From assembly GCF_040802235.1 (NCBI RefSeq), contig NC_133156.1, forward strand, positions 137,809,173 to 137,873,172: a stretch of DNA of 64,000 nt, written 5' to 3'. Below are positions 22,796-34,734 of this stretch, one piece after another (the first letter of the stretch is position 1; the number at the start of each line of letters is the position of its first letter). The notes under the pieces are model-generated. The model saw only the letters and a list, made by a program, of their open reading frames with translations, did no database searches and was not told the origin of the DNA. A program made the translations under genes and the position numbers. This DNA comes from Manis javanica (taxonomy: Eukaryota > Chordata > Mammalia > Pholidota > Manidae).

Positions 22796-25600
22796 GTATG
22801 CTGCTATGCACACTTACTGTGATTCACTCAGCTGGCCTGCTGAGAGGCATTTATGTTGTGTCCAGGTTTTTAACTGTGCTAAACAGCTCTGTCCTGGACA
22901 TTCTCATATAAACAACTCTGCACTTATCTGATTTTTTTCCTAATAATCTCAGCAGCAGCACACTTGCATTTAATGGAAACCTTAGGGAAAAAACATTCCA
23001 CACATATTATTAACTCATTAAATAAGCAAAAACAATAGCATTGATTTTAGGCAGTTTCAGGTGGGGAAAGCAAGGCCTTGCCAGGTTGCTGAAGGGAGTT
23101 TGCAGAGAACTGGCCCTGTGTTGTAGCTCATGAATCCTACCCCCAAATTTCTCATATGCCAGTCTCAGGCTGTTTTCTGCACTGTTCTTCTGGGCTTCCC
23201 TTAGGGTGCATGGGACCCTGTATATATAAATTATTTGATTAAAAATATAGAGCAAAATTCATTGACCCATGTGAGAGACAGTGATTGCTCCATGAAGATT
23301 TAGAATAATGAGCCCTTCAGTTACTTATTTATTTCAAGGAGTATGCATAGTCTTTCTTAGCCCTTCCTATTTGTGTCCAGGAGTCCAGGAAACATCTCAT
23401 GTTCTTATTGTCAGACGTGCCATCTGTGGCTAATTTCTTACCTCTCACCGTGAGAACAGGGTAGGGAAACTGGTATTACAGTGCCATGGTTCTTCAGAAC
23501 CTCTTTGTATTATAACAATATGGAAATTCTTACCTGTGCAGTTTCTCAATGCCATTTATTTAATGCTGGTTGCATCATTGTTTATGACACTCCAGAGTAC
23601 ATGGTATGCCTGTAAAGTTGGCTGCCAATGGCACTCTCAAAGGTTGTCACAGTGCTTTAGTAAAGATGACCACCAATGCAAGTTTAGCCCAGACTATGCA
23701 GAAAAATGTGAACAATAATTCATTTTGGGTCATGTTAGTTAAATTTAATATTGAAAATTTTATATCATAACCATTAAACAACCCATCTTTTAACTGTGTC
23801 TTCTCTTGAACTTTTCAGGCTGCAATCAAGACATTCTGAGAATATGAACCATTTCAGGGTTGACTGCACTTTGCTCCCCACATACACCACCACCAATGGG
23901 GAGGCCAGGGAACGGGGACACAAGCAGAGTGGGAAGAGGGGGCTCATCCATTCAAGAAATATGCATCTCTCAACTGGCTCAGATTAAGGCCCGCCTGCAG
24001 GAGCATAACACCACCACATGGGCTGGAGGCAAGAGAGGACAGAGATGGGAAGAGCCCATTGTCACTGAAAAGCAACCATCTAGATTACCAAGGTGGAGAT
24101 GGGCTGACATGTGGGAAGATTGACTGACAGGATGCAGAGCCAGTAGAGGGAGTAGGATAACCATCCTGGGTGCCAGGGGTGGGAGGCACTCAGGGCAGAG
24201 ACACCTGTTACCTTCCAACTCCCAAGGGTGCTGGAGGCCCAGGCATACCGTTGTCAGTCAGAATACATAGGTGAGATCTGACACAGGAGCCCCCACACAC
24301 ACACAGCTAAGCCCCAGGACATGGGGAACTATAGGGAACCCACTGTTCTGCAGTCCTCTGTGTCCAGATGAGGGACAGTCACTCAGAATCAGCTTGTTGG
24401 CATCACTCTGGTGGCCCAGTGTCTCACAGTCCTGTGAGAATCCGAGTGTCTATGCTTCTGGGACTGATGTCCAGCCAGGGGCTCCAGGGAACCCTGATAA
24501 TGCCTGCTCTAGACTTCTGGATGATACCATGTGTGTAGTAAAGGGCAGAAAATGCCCTCGAAGGGGAGAAATAGAGACTGTAGCCCACATTAGGTCTGAT
24601 CAGGTCCAAGCTGGCCTCTCTGAATGGCACTGCTAGCCCCAGTCCCAGGCACCAACGGGGACTTCAACCATTCTGAGGAAAGCACCCCCAAGCACAGGGC
24701 ACCCCTCCCTTTCCTGGGTCTAAGAGTGACACCTTTCCTAAAGTACTAGCAAGTTGCAGAAGACAAAATCCACTTCAGTAGATTTGAGCAAGAAGAGATT
24801 CATTAAAGGGTATTACAAAGCTTGCAGTATCATTGGAGGGGCTGGGGAAATGGGCTTCGGGCTGAGCTTCCAGAAACTGTTCTCAGAATGCAGCACCAAA
24901 CAGGCCTGCCTTGTCCGTGGCCACTTACCAACCACTTAAGTGCCCCACTGCTGCTTCTGCAGCCTGGGAGCTGCCTCCCCACAGTCGCCCAAATACAGGC
25001 GGCCTCTGCCACACCTGCAGCCCACACGGATGCTCCGGACTTCACTGCTCCCTCATGTAGGTTGTTCTCCCGGTTAAACACTGAATGGGTGCATCTAACT
25101 GGGAGAACTGAGGTCACGTGTTTCGAGCACATGCAGCTTGCAGTTTCTCTGTGGGGTAAGAGGGATTCAGTGTGAGAGCACTCAGCATGAAGAGAGGATC
25201 ACCAGGAGACATGGGGCAGCTCTGAATGACAGACGTCCACTCACAAGATGACTGAGTTATGATTAGTCCATTAATAAAGATAAGGAAGTTAGTAGAAGTT
25301 GATGAGGAGAGTAAAGAGGGTTTAATTTAGGTGGATGAGGATAAGAACAAATTCACTAGGAAAAATCTGACAGAAGTTTGGAAATGTGGTGTGGGGACTC
25401 CTTAGAGCTTGAATTGTGTATTCAGGAGTCATTTAAGAAGAGATGGCAGTTGAAGCTCTGAGAACGGCCAGAACACAAGAGTGGGAAGGGAATGCATGCT
25501 TAGGACTCACCATATTTTGGAGAAGGGAGAGAGAAAAAGATCCTGTAAAAGGGACAAAGAGAAAGAGGTCAAAGAGATGGGAGCACCAGAAATATGCAGT
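22796..25600. other. gene-free intergenic DNA with a possible unclassified repeat
   Basis: No gene is supported. The block 24730-25180 ('gattcattaaagggtattac', 'ggttgttctcccggttaaac') reads like an old high-copy repeat that I cannot name; its overlapping 117- and 100-codon frames on opposite strands are incidental. Confidence 0.4.
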
Positions 25601-25606
25601 GTTGTA

Positions 25607-25790
25607 ATGCTAGGTAGGACTCGGCCTCATAATTTTCAGGGCCCAATGCAAAATGGAAAAACAGGACCCCCTGTTCAAAACCATTAAGGAATTCAAAATT
25701 ACACAACAGAGAACTAAGACAAGTACGGCTGTCTTGAGTTTTGGGCCCTATGCAACTAACTCCACTGGCTGCACACCCAGGAAGCTGGCC
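25607..25790 (+). repeat. interspersed repeat, unsplit relative of 10385-11500
   Basis: 'cagggcccaatgcaaaatgg', 'gttcaaaaccattaagga' and 'gggccctatgcaactaactc' run continuously, giving the reference order for the copy split at 10448/11368. Family name not fixed. Confidence 0.55.
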
Positions 25791-25799
25791 TCAAAGCTA

Positions 25800-27740
25800 A
25801 GAAGAGTTTCAGAAGTGGGGAAATGTCAAGAAGCATGAAGTTTGAGGACAGGCTGTTAAATTTGATGATTTCACGGTCATGGTGATCTTCAAGAGAGAAT
25901 TGGGGGTTTGGGGGGAGAGTGGCCCACGGGTAAGAGGTTGAAGAGCTGATTGCTTGGGGATGAAATGTAGACAGTGAAAAGTCTGAAGAGAGATGACCTA
26001 GTAGTTCAGTGAGCAATTGGGGTAAGAAACAGCCCTTCTCAAGAAGAGTAGCTACAAGCACATTTATTAGCTTGGATAACATGAGCAGAAAAAATTAGAG
26101 AAGGAAGAAGAGGGAATAAGGGAGGGCAGATGGTTTGGAAGTGGTAAACGTGGGGATTAACAACAGAGGTGGACAGAGACAGTCTTCTGTACAAAGTCAG
26201 GTTTGGAACATGGAGATATAAAGAAATCAAGAGAGGGGGGAGCTATCAAACATACTCTGAGTGGGCCATCATGGAGGGGTTCAAGGATTTTTATACCATC
26301 TACTTATTACACTCAACAGAACTGGGACCAAGCAATTCAAATGGATTAATTTATGAAAACAACTCTATGTTTGTGTGGGACATCAACTTAGAAAGCATTC
26401 TTGCTGTAGTTTGAGGTGATGGGGATTTCGTTAGACTCCACAGTTCACTGTTCACTCTCTGATGAGGTAAATCACATCTTAGCACTGGTTTATCTTGTTT
26501 AGAAAAATAACTGCTAGCAAATTAATTTTGTGAATGTCTTATCCCTGCTTTATTTCTGTGTTTATTCTTCTGTACCGGTTTAATTATATTACAGTGGGAA
26601 GCATTTCTGCTTTTATTCCCCTCAAATTTTACTCTCTCTATGGAAATCATTCCCGATTGTTTTCAGTTTCACATGAAAAAAATTCCCTTCTTCTGAATTG
26701 CAAGTTTTAAGAAGCAAAAGGAACACTGGCCTAAAACTTTAAAGAACATTCAAAAATGCCCTTCAATTTTGTTTGTCCAAAAGGTAAAAACATTTGAATT
26801 TCTTAACATTTGAGACTCTAAGTGAGCCGAAAGGATAAACGGCTGTCAAGTTAAGCATGAAAAACAGGATTTTAGAGTTGTCAGTCATTAACTTCTAATT
26901 TGTGTGAAAGAACCTTCCTGAACTCTCCCTTTCCATAACTGGTCATTAATCCATTACTCCAACTAGAGCAATTAGAGGTATTTTATAAAAACAAGGATAA
27001 TGGAAAAGAATACACACTAAGACACAACCAGATTAGGAACTGCTCACAGCAACAGACTACCACCAACAAAAGACTCAATTTGAAATTACAAAGGAAGTTA
27101 AGAAAACCCACTTCAACTAAAGACAAACAAACAAGTAGGGGGAAAACAAAACAGAGGAAGATTACATTGCTTCACTCATATACATGCATACCTAATTCTC
27201 TCGTAATGTGGGGAAATGATCCCATCTGTATTAAAATACATCTTGATCAGTTGTGGATTAATTTTCCACCTAAATAAGAGAATGTAACGAGCTTTTTGGT
27301 GTTTCATTTTGAGAATGTAACACTCCATTAGCATGGTGTCTTGGAGAAATAAGTATGGTAACTGAGAAGCAACTTTGACTCAAAGAAACATGGCCATTCG
27401 GCATTAACATTCTTCAGCCTCTGTCACTTCTCAGAAAGCAGTGCTTAACTGATTTTAGCCCAAACAGCTTTGACCAATGGTAGCATAACTCCTTGAAAGA
27501 AAGTGGTTAACTTTTTAAAAATGGTAACAAGGGTGGATAGTCTTAGAAGTCTATTGATTTAAAATGTTTCCCCTTCTTTGACCAATTTTGTCAAAGCCCT
27601 TATACATTTAACATAGTCCTTTTAAATAGATTCAACCCCAAATATTTGAAATTTAGATATCCTATTTCAAATGCTTAAAATAACATGCACTTTGCTGTTT
27701 GTTCAACAGATAGTGTTATGCTACAATGTACCTTGACACT
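25800..27740. other. gene-free intergenic DNA, few repeats visible
   Basis: The first part (to about 26250) is GA-rich and may be another old repeat. The part from 26430 to 27740 is AT-rich and shows no repeat I recognise, so it is mostly unique sequence. No exon is supported. Confidence 0.45.
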
Positions 27741-27749
27741 TTTTTGAGA

Positions 27750-27752
<3 letters not shown>

Positions 27753-27802
<50 letters not shown>
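27753..27802. repeat. (TA)25 microsatellite
   Basis: Twenty-five uninterrupted TA units follow 'gagaatg' and end at 'tacatatg'. Such tracts are length-polymorphic and easily unpaired. Confidence 0.95.
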
Positions 27803-27807
<5 letters not shown>

Positions 27808-27837
27808 GTGGAAAATCTGATAAATTATGACAACCTA

Positions 27838-27990
27838 AAGCCTTGATTCTCAAACAATTACCTACTTGGGTGCTTACTAAAATGCAGATTCTTAGACACC
27901 CAGCCCACCCCTGAGATTCAGAGGCATGTTTTTTCTTCTTAATAACTATTCCAGGGGATTCTGGTATGGTGGCATAAACTTTTTTTTTTT
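27838..27990 (+). repeat. MER5A-like hAT element
   Basis: 'gattctcaaacaattaccta', 'tgcttactaaaatgcagatt' and 'cagcccacccctgagattca' follow the order of MER5A. The right end runs into a T run at 27980-27996. Degraded. Confidence 0.5.
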
Positions 27991-28149
27991 TTTTTTGAGC
28001 AATGCTGTAATGCTAACAACTTTTTTTTTGGCAGTATAAACTTTTTAAGGAAATATGGTAATTCAGTAAAATTCAGCCCTTATGTATTGGATCTGGCTCA
28101 TTACTCTTTATATGAGTCAAGTTGGAGGTGATTATTAACTAACAGGGAA

Positions 28150-28325
28150 GCAACTTTTTAAAAATGAGCAGTTCTAGGTTTACAGAAAAATTGAGCACGA
28201 GGTGTCCCTGTAGATAGCAAGTCTCAAGGCTCCTCTCTTCCCAGTTTCCCCTATTATTAATATGTTGTATTAGTGTGGTTACAATTTGTTACAGTTGACG
28301 AAGCAATATTGGAAAGCGACTTTGG
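28150..28325 (-). repeat. L1 LINE 3'UTR fragment
   Basis: 'cagttctaggtttacagaaa' and 'attgagcacgaggtgtccct' are the reversed L1 3'UTR phrases also hinted at near 45420. Old and short. Confidence 0.55.
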
Positions 28326-29234
28326 AATGACATGGCCGAGGCAGACCAATCTATCAGTGGCTTAGTTGATGCTGGGAACCAAGCCACACCCACCCACTCA
28401 CTTGAACCAGCTGCCTAGTAATTTCTCTTGAGAGATGTTCTGTACAGATGAACATAACAATGACTGTAATTGTTCTGTGACCGTGGCTGAACACAAGTGA
28501 TAGCCTGGCTCATTTAACTAAACACTTCGGTTTAGGATTGTTGGTATTTATTCTGATTCTATCTCAACTTTCCTGCAACCTGGGATAGTCTTTAACGGCT
28601 CAAGTGTGTGTACCTGTAAAAAAGGGCAATCACGCACAGCACATTATTTTATACCTTGACTCTTTCCAAAGGAAGTGAGGTGAGTACGTATTAATGTTGA
28701 AGAACTGCTATGAGTTACAACCCTACCTGAATTTTCACACAAGGATTACAGAAGCATCATGCATTCATTCATTCATTCTGAGAAAGGCTGGTGATACAAA
28801 TTTTAAAGTACAGTTTCCTCCTTTAAGGAACTTCTATTCTCTCAGCTGAAGATACGTAGGGCACCAATAAAAAGACCCTAACAACATGATAGACTTTGCT
28901 CAACAGTTTTAGGAATACTGGTGGTTAGGTGGAACTAGAAGCTGGTGGAGTGTCTTGGCGTCTTTGGGAAACTTCCCTGGAAGACGTGACTTTCTCACTT
29001 GAGTTTTAAAAGAAGAGTAAGTAGCAGTTGGCAAAACCCCTGTAGAGAGTCTCTCAAACCTTTGTGAAGTATCAGTCGTTTGTTTCCAAACGGCCAGGTA
29101 CCAATACGAGAACACTGCTCTGCCAGGTATGACTCACCACCAATCTGACAACACCCAAACTGGTTTATAAATGGTTCAGAGTCCACCGATCATGTGCTTG
29201 GACGTCATGGCATTTTAAAATTGCTACAAAAGTT

Positions 29235-29420
29235 TCTAAACCTTTGCTCTCAATTTCTGTTACAGACTTCGGTTTGCAGACCAGCACAGGGCCAGGTGCT
29301 TCCCTTTAAGGGCACCTGGAAGCTTGTTAGAAATGCAGTTTGTCAGTGCTCACCACCATTGAATTTCAATCTGCATTTTAACAAGATTCCTAGGTGAATC
29401 CTGTGTGTGCTAGTTTGAGG
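29235..29420 (+). repeat. MER5/MER3-type hAT element
   Basis: 'gcacctggaagcttgttaga', 'aatgcagtttgtcagtgctc' and 'ctgcattttaacaagattcc' are landmarks of short hAT-Charlie elements. It lies about 450 bp upstream of the CpG island. Confidence 0.5.
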
Positions 29421-29563
29421 GCCTGCCCTCGAGGAAACCAAGACTCAGTACCAGGTGGGTTTGATCCTTCAACCATCTCACTTCCATCTGCCTGTGTCCT
29501 TTAGTCCAGGTAAAGGGTTGCGTTTTTTAAGGTGCAACGGGCCACGTCCTCTTCCAGTTTACA

Positions 29564-29576
29564 AAACTACATTTCC
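29564..29576 (+). promoter_or_regulatory. possible ZNF143-like promoter motif
   Basis: 'actacatttcccc' resembles the ACTACAnTTCCC promoter motif bound by ZNF143-class factors. It lies about 1 kb upstream of the MYO10 start codon, at the edge of the GC-rich region. The core has one atypical base, and position alone is weak support. Confidence 0.25.
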
Positions 29577-30026
29577 CCACTACTGGGAAAACGTTTTTTA
29601 ACCCGGCTGCAGGAGAGAAACAACGCTGAAAGGCGGCTTCCAGAAATACTGATTAGCTTCGGTTCTCCGCCTTGATCTGGCCCAACAGCCGGGGCAGCTC
29701 CGCAGACCCCGCTTCCTTCCCCGGGGTCGCCCATCTGCCGAGCTGCATTAAGGAGATCCGTGTTGAGCTGGTTCCAGGGTCTGCTAAAGATCAAAGACAC
29801 AAAAGAACTCCCCACCCCTCCTTCCCGGTGCCTATTTGGTCTCTATCACCAGAGGGGAGAATCACGTCTCCGCCCACACCTAGGTGGGAAGGCGGGGGAA
29901 GCAGGGAGCCGCACGGGGCCCGCCTTCCACGCCCGCCGAGGCCAGTGGCTGTCCGCGGCGCTCAGCGGGCGGGGACCGAGGTAGGTGGGGGCGTGGCGTC
30001 CGGCCGTGCCGGACCTGCGGAAGCGC

Positions 30027-30052
30027 GGGGCGGGGCTGGCTGGGGGCGGGGC
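30027..30052 (+). promoter_or_regulatory. potential G-quadruplex over paired GC boxes
   Basis: Four G-runs of at least four Gs occur within 26 bp, with short loops (c, ctggct, c). This fits the standard intramolecular G-quadruplex pattern and overlaps two GC boxes. Confidence 0.6.
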
Positions 30053-30428
30053 TCTTGGAGAGGCTGGCCTAGAGGGCGGGGCTAGCGGCCGGGAGCTCCT
30101 GTCCGCGAGCCGGTGAGCCAGGGAGCCGGGTGTGCCGCGGCGCTCGCGCGGGGAGAGCAGCTCCGGGCTCGCTTTGTGGCGGCTGTGCCCCTGCGGCGCC
30201 GACCGCCTCGGGCCGGAGCGCGGAAGGTAGGGGCGTGTCTCAAGCCCCCCGCAGCCCTCCCCCAGCCCGGGAAAGAATGTGCCACCAGCTGTTCTCCGCT
30301 CGCCAGCGCTGCGCCCAGGAGTGAGGAACTTGGGGGAAGAGGAGACAAAGGCTGCACTTGGGACGGATGAGTTAGAGACTTGGGTTTGGGCAAACAAAAG
30401 GTGCGAAAGACGAGAAGGCGGTAAGGCG

Positions 30429-30479
30429 ATGGCAGCGGGGGAGCCCTGCGGGCTTGAGCTCTTGGGAGTCGCACCATGA
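30429..30479 (+). promoter_or_regulatory. upstream ORF 1 in MYO10 5'UTR
   Basis: A 16-codon open frame begins at a good Kozak-like site ('gcgatgg', G at +4) and ends at a TGA at 30477-30479. Its stop overlaps the start of uORF 2 as ATGA. It applies only if transcription starts upstream of 30429. Confidence 0.45.
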
Positions 30480-30514
30480 CTCGCATGGTTTCCCCGGACC
30501 TTCTGCTGGGCTGA
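30476..30514 (+). promoter_or_regulatory. upstream ORF 2 in MYO10 5'UTR
   Basis: A 12-codon open frame opens inside the stop of uORF 1 and ends 51 bases before the MYO10 start codon. A second in-frame ATG lies at 30485. It could reduce or regulate initiation at the main ATG. Confidence 0.4.
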
Positions 30515-30565
30515 CTTCCGCGAGCTGGAAGCCGGACTCGCGCAAGTAGTGGAGCGCGCGGAACA

Positions 30566-30586
30566 ATGGACAACTTCTTCCCCGAG
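30566..30586 (+). CDS. MYO10: MYO10 (unconventional myosin-X), exon 1 coding part
   Basis: Seven codons (MDNFFPE) precede a consensus splice donor, GAG|GTGAGT, in phase 0. From family knowledge, MDNFF.E followed by G is the N-terminus of vertebrate myosin-X; the human protein has Thr at residue 6. Myosin-X is an actin-based motor with a head domain, IQ motifs, a coiled coil, PH domains and a MyTH4-FERM tail. It moves to filopodium tips and helps build filopodia; none of these domains lies in this window. The start has A at -3 ('gaacaatgg') and G at +4. Supporting context is the CpG island just upstream and a first intron longer than 33 kb. The remaining doubt is the shortness of the coding match. 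Confidence 0.78.
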
Positions 30587-30592
30587 GTGAGT
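30587..30592 (+). other. MYO10: splice donor of MYO10 exon 1
   Basis: GTGAGT directly after GAG is a near-perfect U1-type donor. It stands in phase 0 relative to the start at 30566. Confidence 0.8.
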
Positions 30593-30950
30593 GCGCTGGG
30601 GCTGCTCTCCGTGACTCGCGCGGGCTCCCTCTCTGCAGGTTCGGGCCTCCGACGCCCGGGAGGGCGGGATCTGACCCCGTGGTTACCGTTCCCTCACCCC
30701 GGGTGGGCGAAACTTTCTGGGAGTCTGCTGAAATCCACCCCCCGCTTCTCCCGGCAGTCTCGGATGAGTAAGCTGGGACAGGTTTTGTTCTGCCCCGCGC
30801 TTCCATTTGCTCCGGGAGGTAGCGAAGGTGCGCTTCCTTTGGCGTGGCTGGCTGGCCCACCGGGTGTCCCCGCGCCGGGCCGGCCAGCAGAGCTGCGTGC
30901 CCCGCTGCCTGGGTGCGGGAAGCCCAGAAAAATGTCCAGCGGGGACGTGC

Positions 30951-32870
30951 CTCTCTCCAAGAAAGTTCTGGTCTGGTATTTCCTTTGCAAAACGTGCCGG
31001 CTTCCTGTGAGGGGTGCAAACCCTTCCAGAAGAGACGGCCTAATGAAGTGAGAAGGGGGAGGGCGGCTAGGGTTAATCATTACTGTTCTCTGCCTGCCGG
31101 ACCTTTGGAGCCCAGGTTCTGGTTCTCACCAGATGCTCTTTTTAGGGTTTGAGGTCATTCCGCTGGTGGCATCACAAGATCATCTGTTTGTGCTGTCCCT
31201 GGCAGATTGTGAGTTCGAATTAAAAGAAATTTTTTTTCAGCGAGAATAGGTTTTTAAAGATTAAACCGATGGCCTTTTTAGGGTCATTGAGAGCGGGACA
31301 ACACAGTTACTTGAAACTCTTGAGAACCTTTTTTGGGGGGGGATCGAGAGTTACTGTGGTTTCTTGGCTCACTTTCCTTACTTGGTTGTGTTTATTTTAC
31401 AAAATCTGTTTAAATTTGAGGTTTGAAGTGGCTCAAAGTAAACTTAGTTAAGGGAATTCGATGTGTCTTTTAACATTGAAAGCCAGGCGATGTTTAGCGA
31501 ATACAGGAAGTTTTATAATCTTAGAGCAAACTAGATCCGTTGATGGTTTGCCCCTGGGTTCGCTAACTTTATCAAACTTAGTTCAATGCAGTCTTTCTAG
31601 TCATTCTGCTTTCTGGATACTCACTGTATTTTCAGACAACTCTATAAATGTTGCGTACTAGTAATATTCGCTCACATGCGATACCCACATTCACTATGAG
31701 AGGTGGACTGAAAGGAATTAGTTATCCATTAATGCGTATTTTTACTTTTACAAAAAATTGAAATCTGTAATTGTGATTCTGTAGCCGTTTCTAATCCATA
31801 GAACATTTTCACCCCTTGTAAGAAGGTACCAGAACTTTTTGCAGGAGGTGCAGGTTAACCAATGATGAAAAACCAAACCGGTGGGCTGTGTTTAATTGCT
31901 TTCATCTGTGAGAAAATCAAGGCTGTCTGCAGGACTCTTAATTCTTAACTTTTTTTTCTGGCTTTATTTTTGTGTTCTGGGTTCGTAAGGAAATCTGATG
32001 GGACATAGAATTTGTATTTAGTTTGTTGGGGGCCTTAGTCCCCATGAAACCTGTCTGTGGACCGCAGGGGTCCGTGGCCTCCGTTTAGGAAGAACCCTGC
32101 CCCCTAGTGCAAGTGGGGGGAACTGCAGGATAAAGTGGAACAGATGCAACATGTCTCGCATTCTCTGGTTGAATTACTCTTTTCCTTACACTGTACCTTA
32201 TTCAGTGTAAGGAGACCTGGTTGTTGGATTTTATTTGAATGATTAATATTGAAATTGGCCTTTATACCCTTCATTTCCTAGATGAAGAATCGTAACCCAA
32301 AGATATTAAACCACTTTCCCAAATTGAAGAGCCTGTGATAGAATCCAGGGCCTTCTTACTCTGTTGCTGATGACTTAAGTTTTTTGGAGAGTTTTTCATC
32401 TATTTAAAGTTGTACTTTTAATCTTGTGATGTGTGTCACAATATTCTAACAGCCTTCAAACTTCTCCTCAATAATCACTTTGGGAGGCCAGCAGAACCAG
32501 AGAGGCTGCACAGTGCTGCATTAATTGGAGACAAGCTCCTAACAGGTCAGTCCTCTGTTAACAGAGCATCCTCTTGTTAAATTGTCCAGTGAAGAAAGTC
32601 GTGTAAGGTCCTGTTAGAATACAAACAGTGAGTATGGAAGTAGTATGTTTGCAAGACAGCAGAGTTGCAGGTACTCCTTATCACTACATGATTGATGTCT
32701 TGTTTTGTAACTTTTCCCATGATTTAGGAGTAACAACTTGTTGCTTTTGGACAGCGATTTGAGGGTAATGCTAATTGAGAAAAAAATTGAGATGTTGCAC
32801 GTGTTAGCTTTATGTATAAATGGCCAAATAGGGAAATGGGAGCTGCTTGTGACTAGCAGCTGCTAATTAG
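30951..32870. other. intron 1, proximal part: mostly unique DNA
   Basis: After the CpG island fades, the sequence is AT-richer with no repeat that I can name with confidence. Proximal intron DNA next to a CpG promoter often holds regulatory elements, but no specific site is supported here. Confidence 0.4.
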
Positions 32871-32879
32871 AGCTAGACC

Positions 32880-33105
32880 AGGGTTTCTCAAACTGGGTAC
32901 CACTGACATTTTGGGCCCATTAATTCTCTGTTGGGGGGCTGTCAGGTGCATTACAGAATGTTGAGTGGTGTCCCCAGCCTCTGCCCACCAAGTGCTAGCA
33001 CCGCTCCCCCACCCCCCAGTTGTGATGACCAAGATGTCTGCAGGTGTTGCCAAATGAGCCACAGGGAGCAAAATCACTCCCAGTAGAGAACCACTGAGAC
33101 CCTGA
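32880..33105 (-). repeat. MER20 hAT element
   Basis: 'gggtttctcaaactgggtac', 'gttgtgatgaccaagatgtc', 'aggtgttgccaaatgagcca' and 'agtagagaaccactgag' are MER20 landmarks in reverse order. Confidence 0.75.
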
Positions 33106-34734
33106 GACTCATGAAGCGGTTGCCTTGTGGAATTAATCCCCGTGCGTGTTGTAGGCATGGCCTTCTTGCCTGTTTTAAATAGCATCAGGCGTCTGCAGCC
33201 GGTCAGTGGGAAGCTTGTGAGGCTCCCGTCTGGCAGCTGAGGCTCCTGACTTCAAAAGGTACCCTGGGATTGGAGAAACTGAGCACCCCACACTCCTCAA
33301 TGGGGTTTTCATTTCTTCATGGCCTGCTTGAGATTTTTATGGCTTCTCTCCAGTGAACTGTGTGTGCAGTTCTGGGAAAACTTGTATTTTTCAGCCTTTG
33401 GAGGTAAGTTATAAAAGAGTTCACTGCAGGCAGAAACTAAGGTTAGGTATCCCAGAAGCAATTAAAAAAAAAAAAAAAGACTCAAGCAGCAAAGTGACAA
33501 AACTACTGTGCAAATGCACTATTGATATTTTGAAGTGGATGCTCTTTCCATGTCCCCAGGGCCAAGTACAGTGCCTGGAATACCTGCGAGGCCAGTGAGT
33601 ACCAGTTGAACACATAAATGAGCTTGGTTTTTCTGTTTCTAGTGTAGGAAGAGGTGTGGGGTGGTGGGTGATCAAAGAAAAGATCTTTTGAGGATGTTTA
33701 GTGGGACATATACAAGTAGGTAAAATGCAAGTATGGTACTCATAAAACAAATTAGAAAGCAAGTATTAATATTTTAAAGGATGAATTGTTAGTGAAAAAC
33801 TGTATCTGCTGTTCTTATTAAATAGCCTGGTTCACACGCAAGATGTTAAATGGAAACAGGTTCCTCATTTCCACAAGGTGTCTTGGTTTTGGTTACCTAG
33901 AGTTGTTGAAATAGCTTTTGAAGCTGTAAAGAGTTCTTGAGCCTATTTCTCTCTTTTCATAGTATTTTTGTTTTAGGCCTTATTGATATTTCTTGGTTAA
34001 AAAAAGTAAAACTTATTTTTGGCAGCTTCTTCCCTGTTCTCCTCCCTAGATCATCTTTCAAGGGGCAAAAGGGAAACACTTTTTGTCACCAGATTCTGAA
34101 GGTGACCCTTTGGACAACTATAAAATACAATTAACATATTTGCTATTTGCTTGTGTCCCCTTTTCTCACAATGGAGTGCCTTGCCTTTTTTGCCCACTTG
34201 GTGAGGATTGTCAAGTACTCCTTTTTTGGCCCCTGCCGTACTGGGGACAGCAAAGCCCCAGAGCAGCTGCAGGCAGGCCAGTTGTTGCTAGCAGAGAACC
34301 CTGATCTCACCCCCATATCATGTGGCCTGCAGTTCTCACCTCACAAAATCAGGCACAAACCAGTGTGGCAGGGCCTGCACTATTTAACCAGCGTGGTGGA
34401 GGGAGAGAGCAGACTTGCTTTTCCAGCTCTGTTGGCTTTCAGTGGGGTCACCTTGAAGGACATTGAGCCTTGAAAATGCTCTTCTGTTGAGATTGGTAGG
34501 AAATTAAGGGGCTTTATTATTAATGGGCTTCAAGTTTTAATGGCCTTTTTGCGTTTAGTGTAACTTATGTAACACTCCCATGTCATTAATTTGCAGGGAA
34601 CATTCAAGAATGAACGACCAGTGAAGTCTGCCTTAAGCCTGGCAGTACTTCCCTTGCCTAGATGCCTCTAGGCAGAGGCAAAGCACTTGGTTCTTAAAAG
34701 TCGAAAAGATGTGACCTTTGGGAGCCTGGCTATA

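Larger units (their letters stand above)
29880..30950 (+). promoter_or_regulatory. MYO10: CpG island promoter of MYO10
   Basis: CpG dinucleotides are very frequent from about 29880 to 30950, in contrast with the whole rest of the window. The island has GC boxes (Sp/KLF-type GGGCGGGG) at 29967-29974, 30027-30036, 30042-30052 and 30074-30082. No TATA box is evident, which fits a dispersed-start CpG promoter. The transcription start is not visible from sequence but must lie upstream of the 30566 start codon, plausibly between 30085 and 30420. The island continues about 360 bp into intron 1. Confidence 0.85.

Noticed and set aside
30566..31051. 161-codon plus-strand frame starting at the MYO10 ATG
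   Set aside because: Only the first seven codons are coding. The frame runs through a strong splice donor at 30587 into intron sequence and resembles no protein after that point.
29846..31080. Long minus-strand open frames (183, 163, 215 and 128 codons) over the CpG island
   Set aside because: GC-rich DNA has few stops by chance, the frames overlap each other, and none shows a domain. The plus-strand promoter and exon explain the region.
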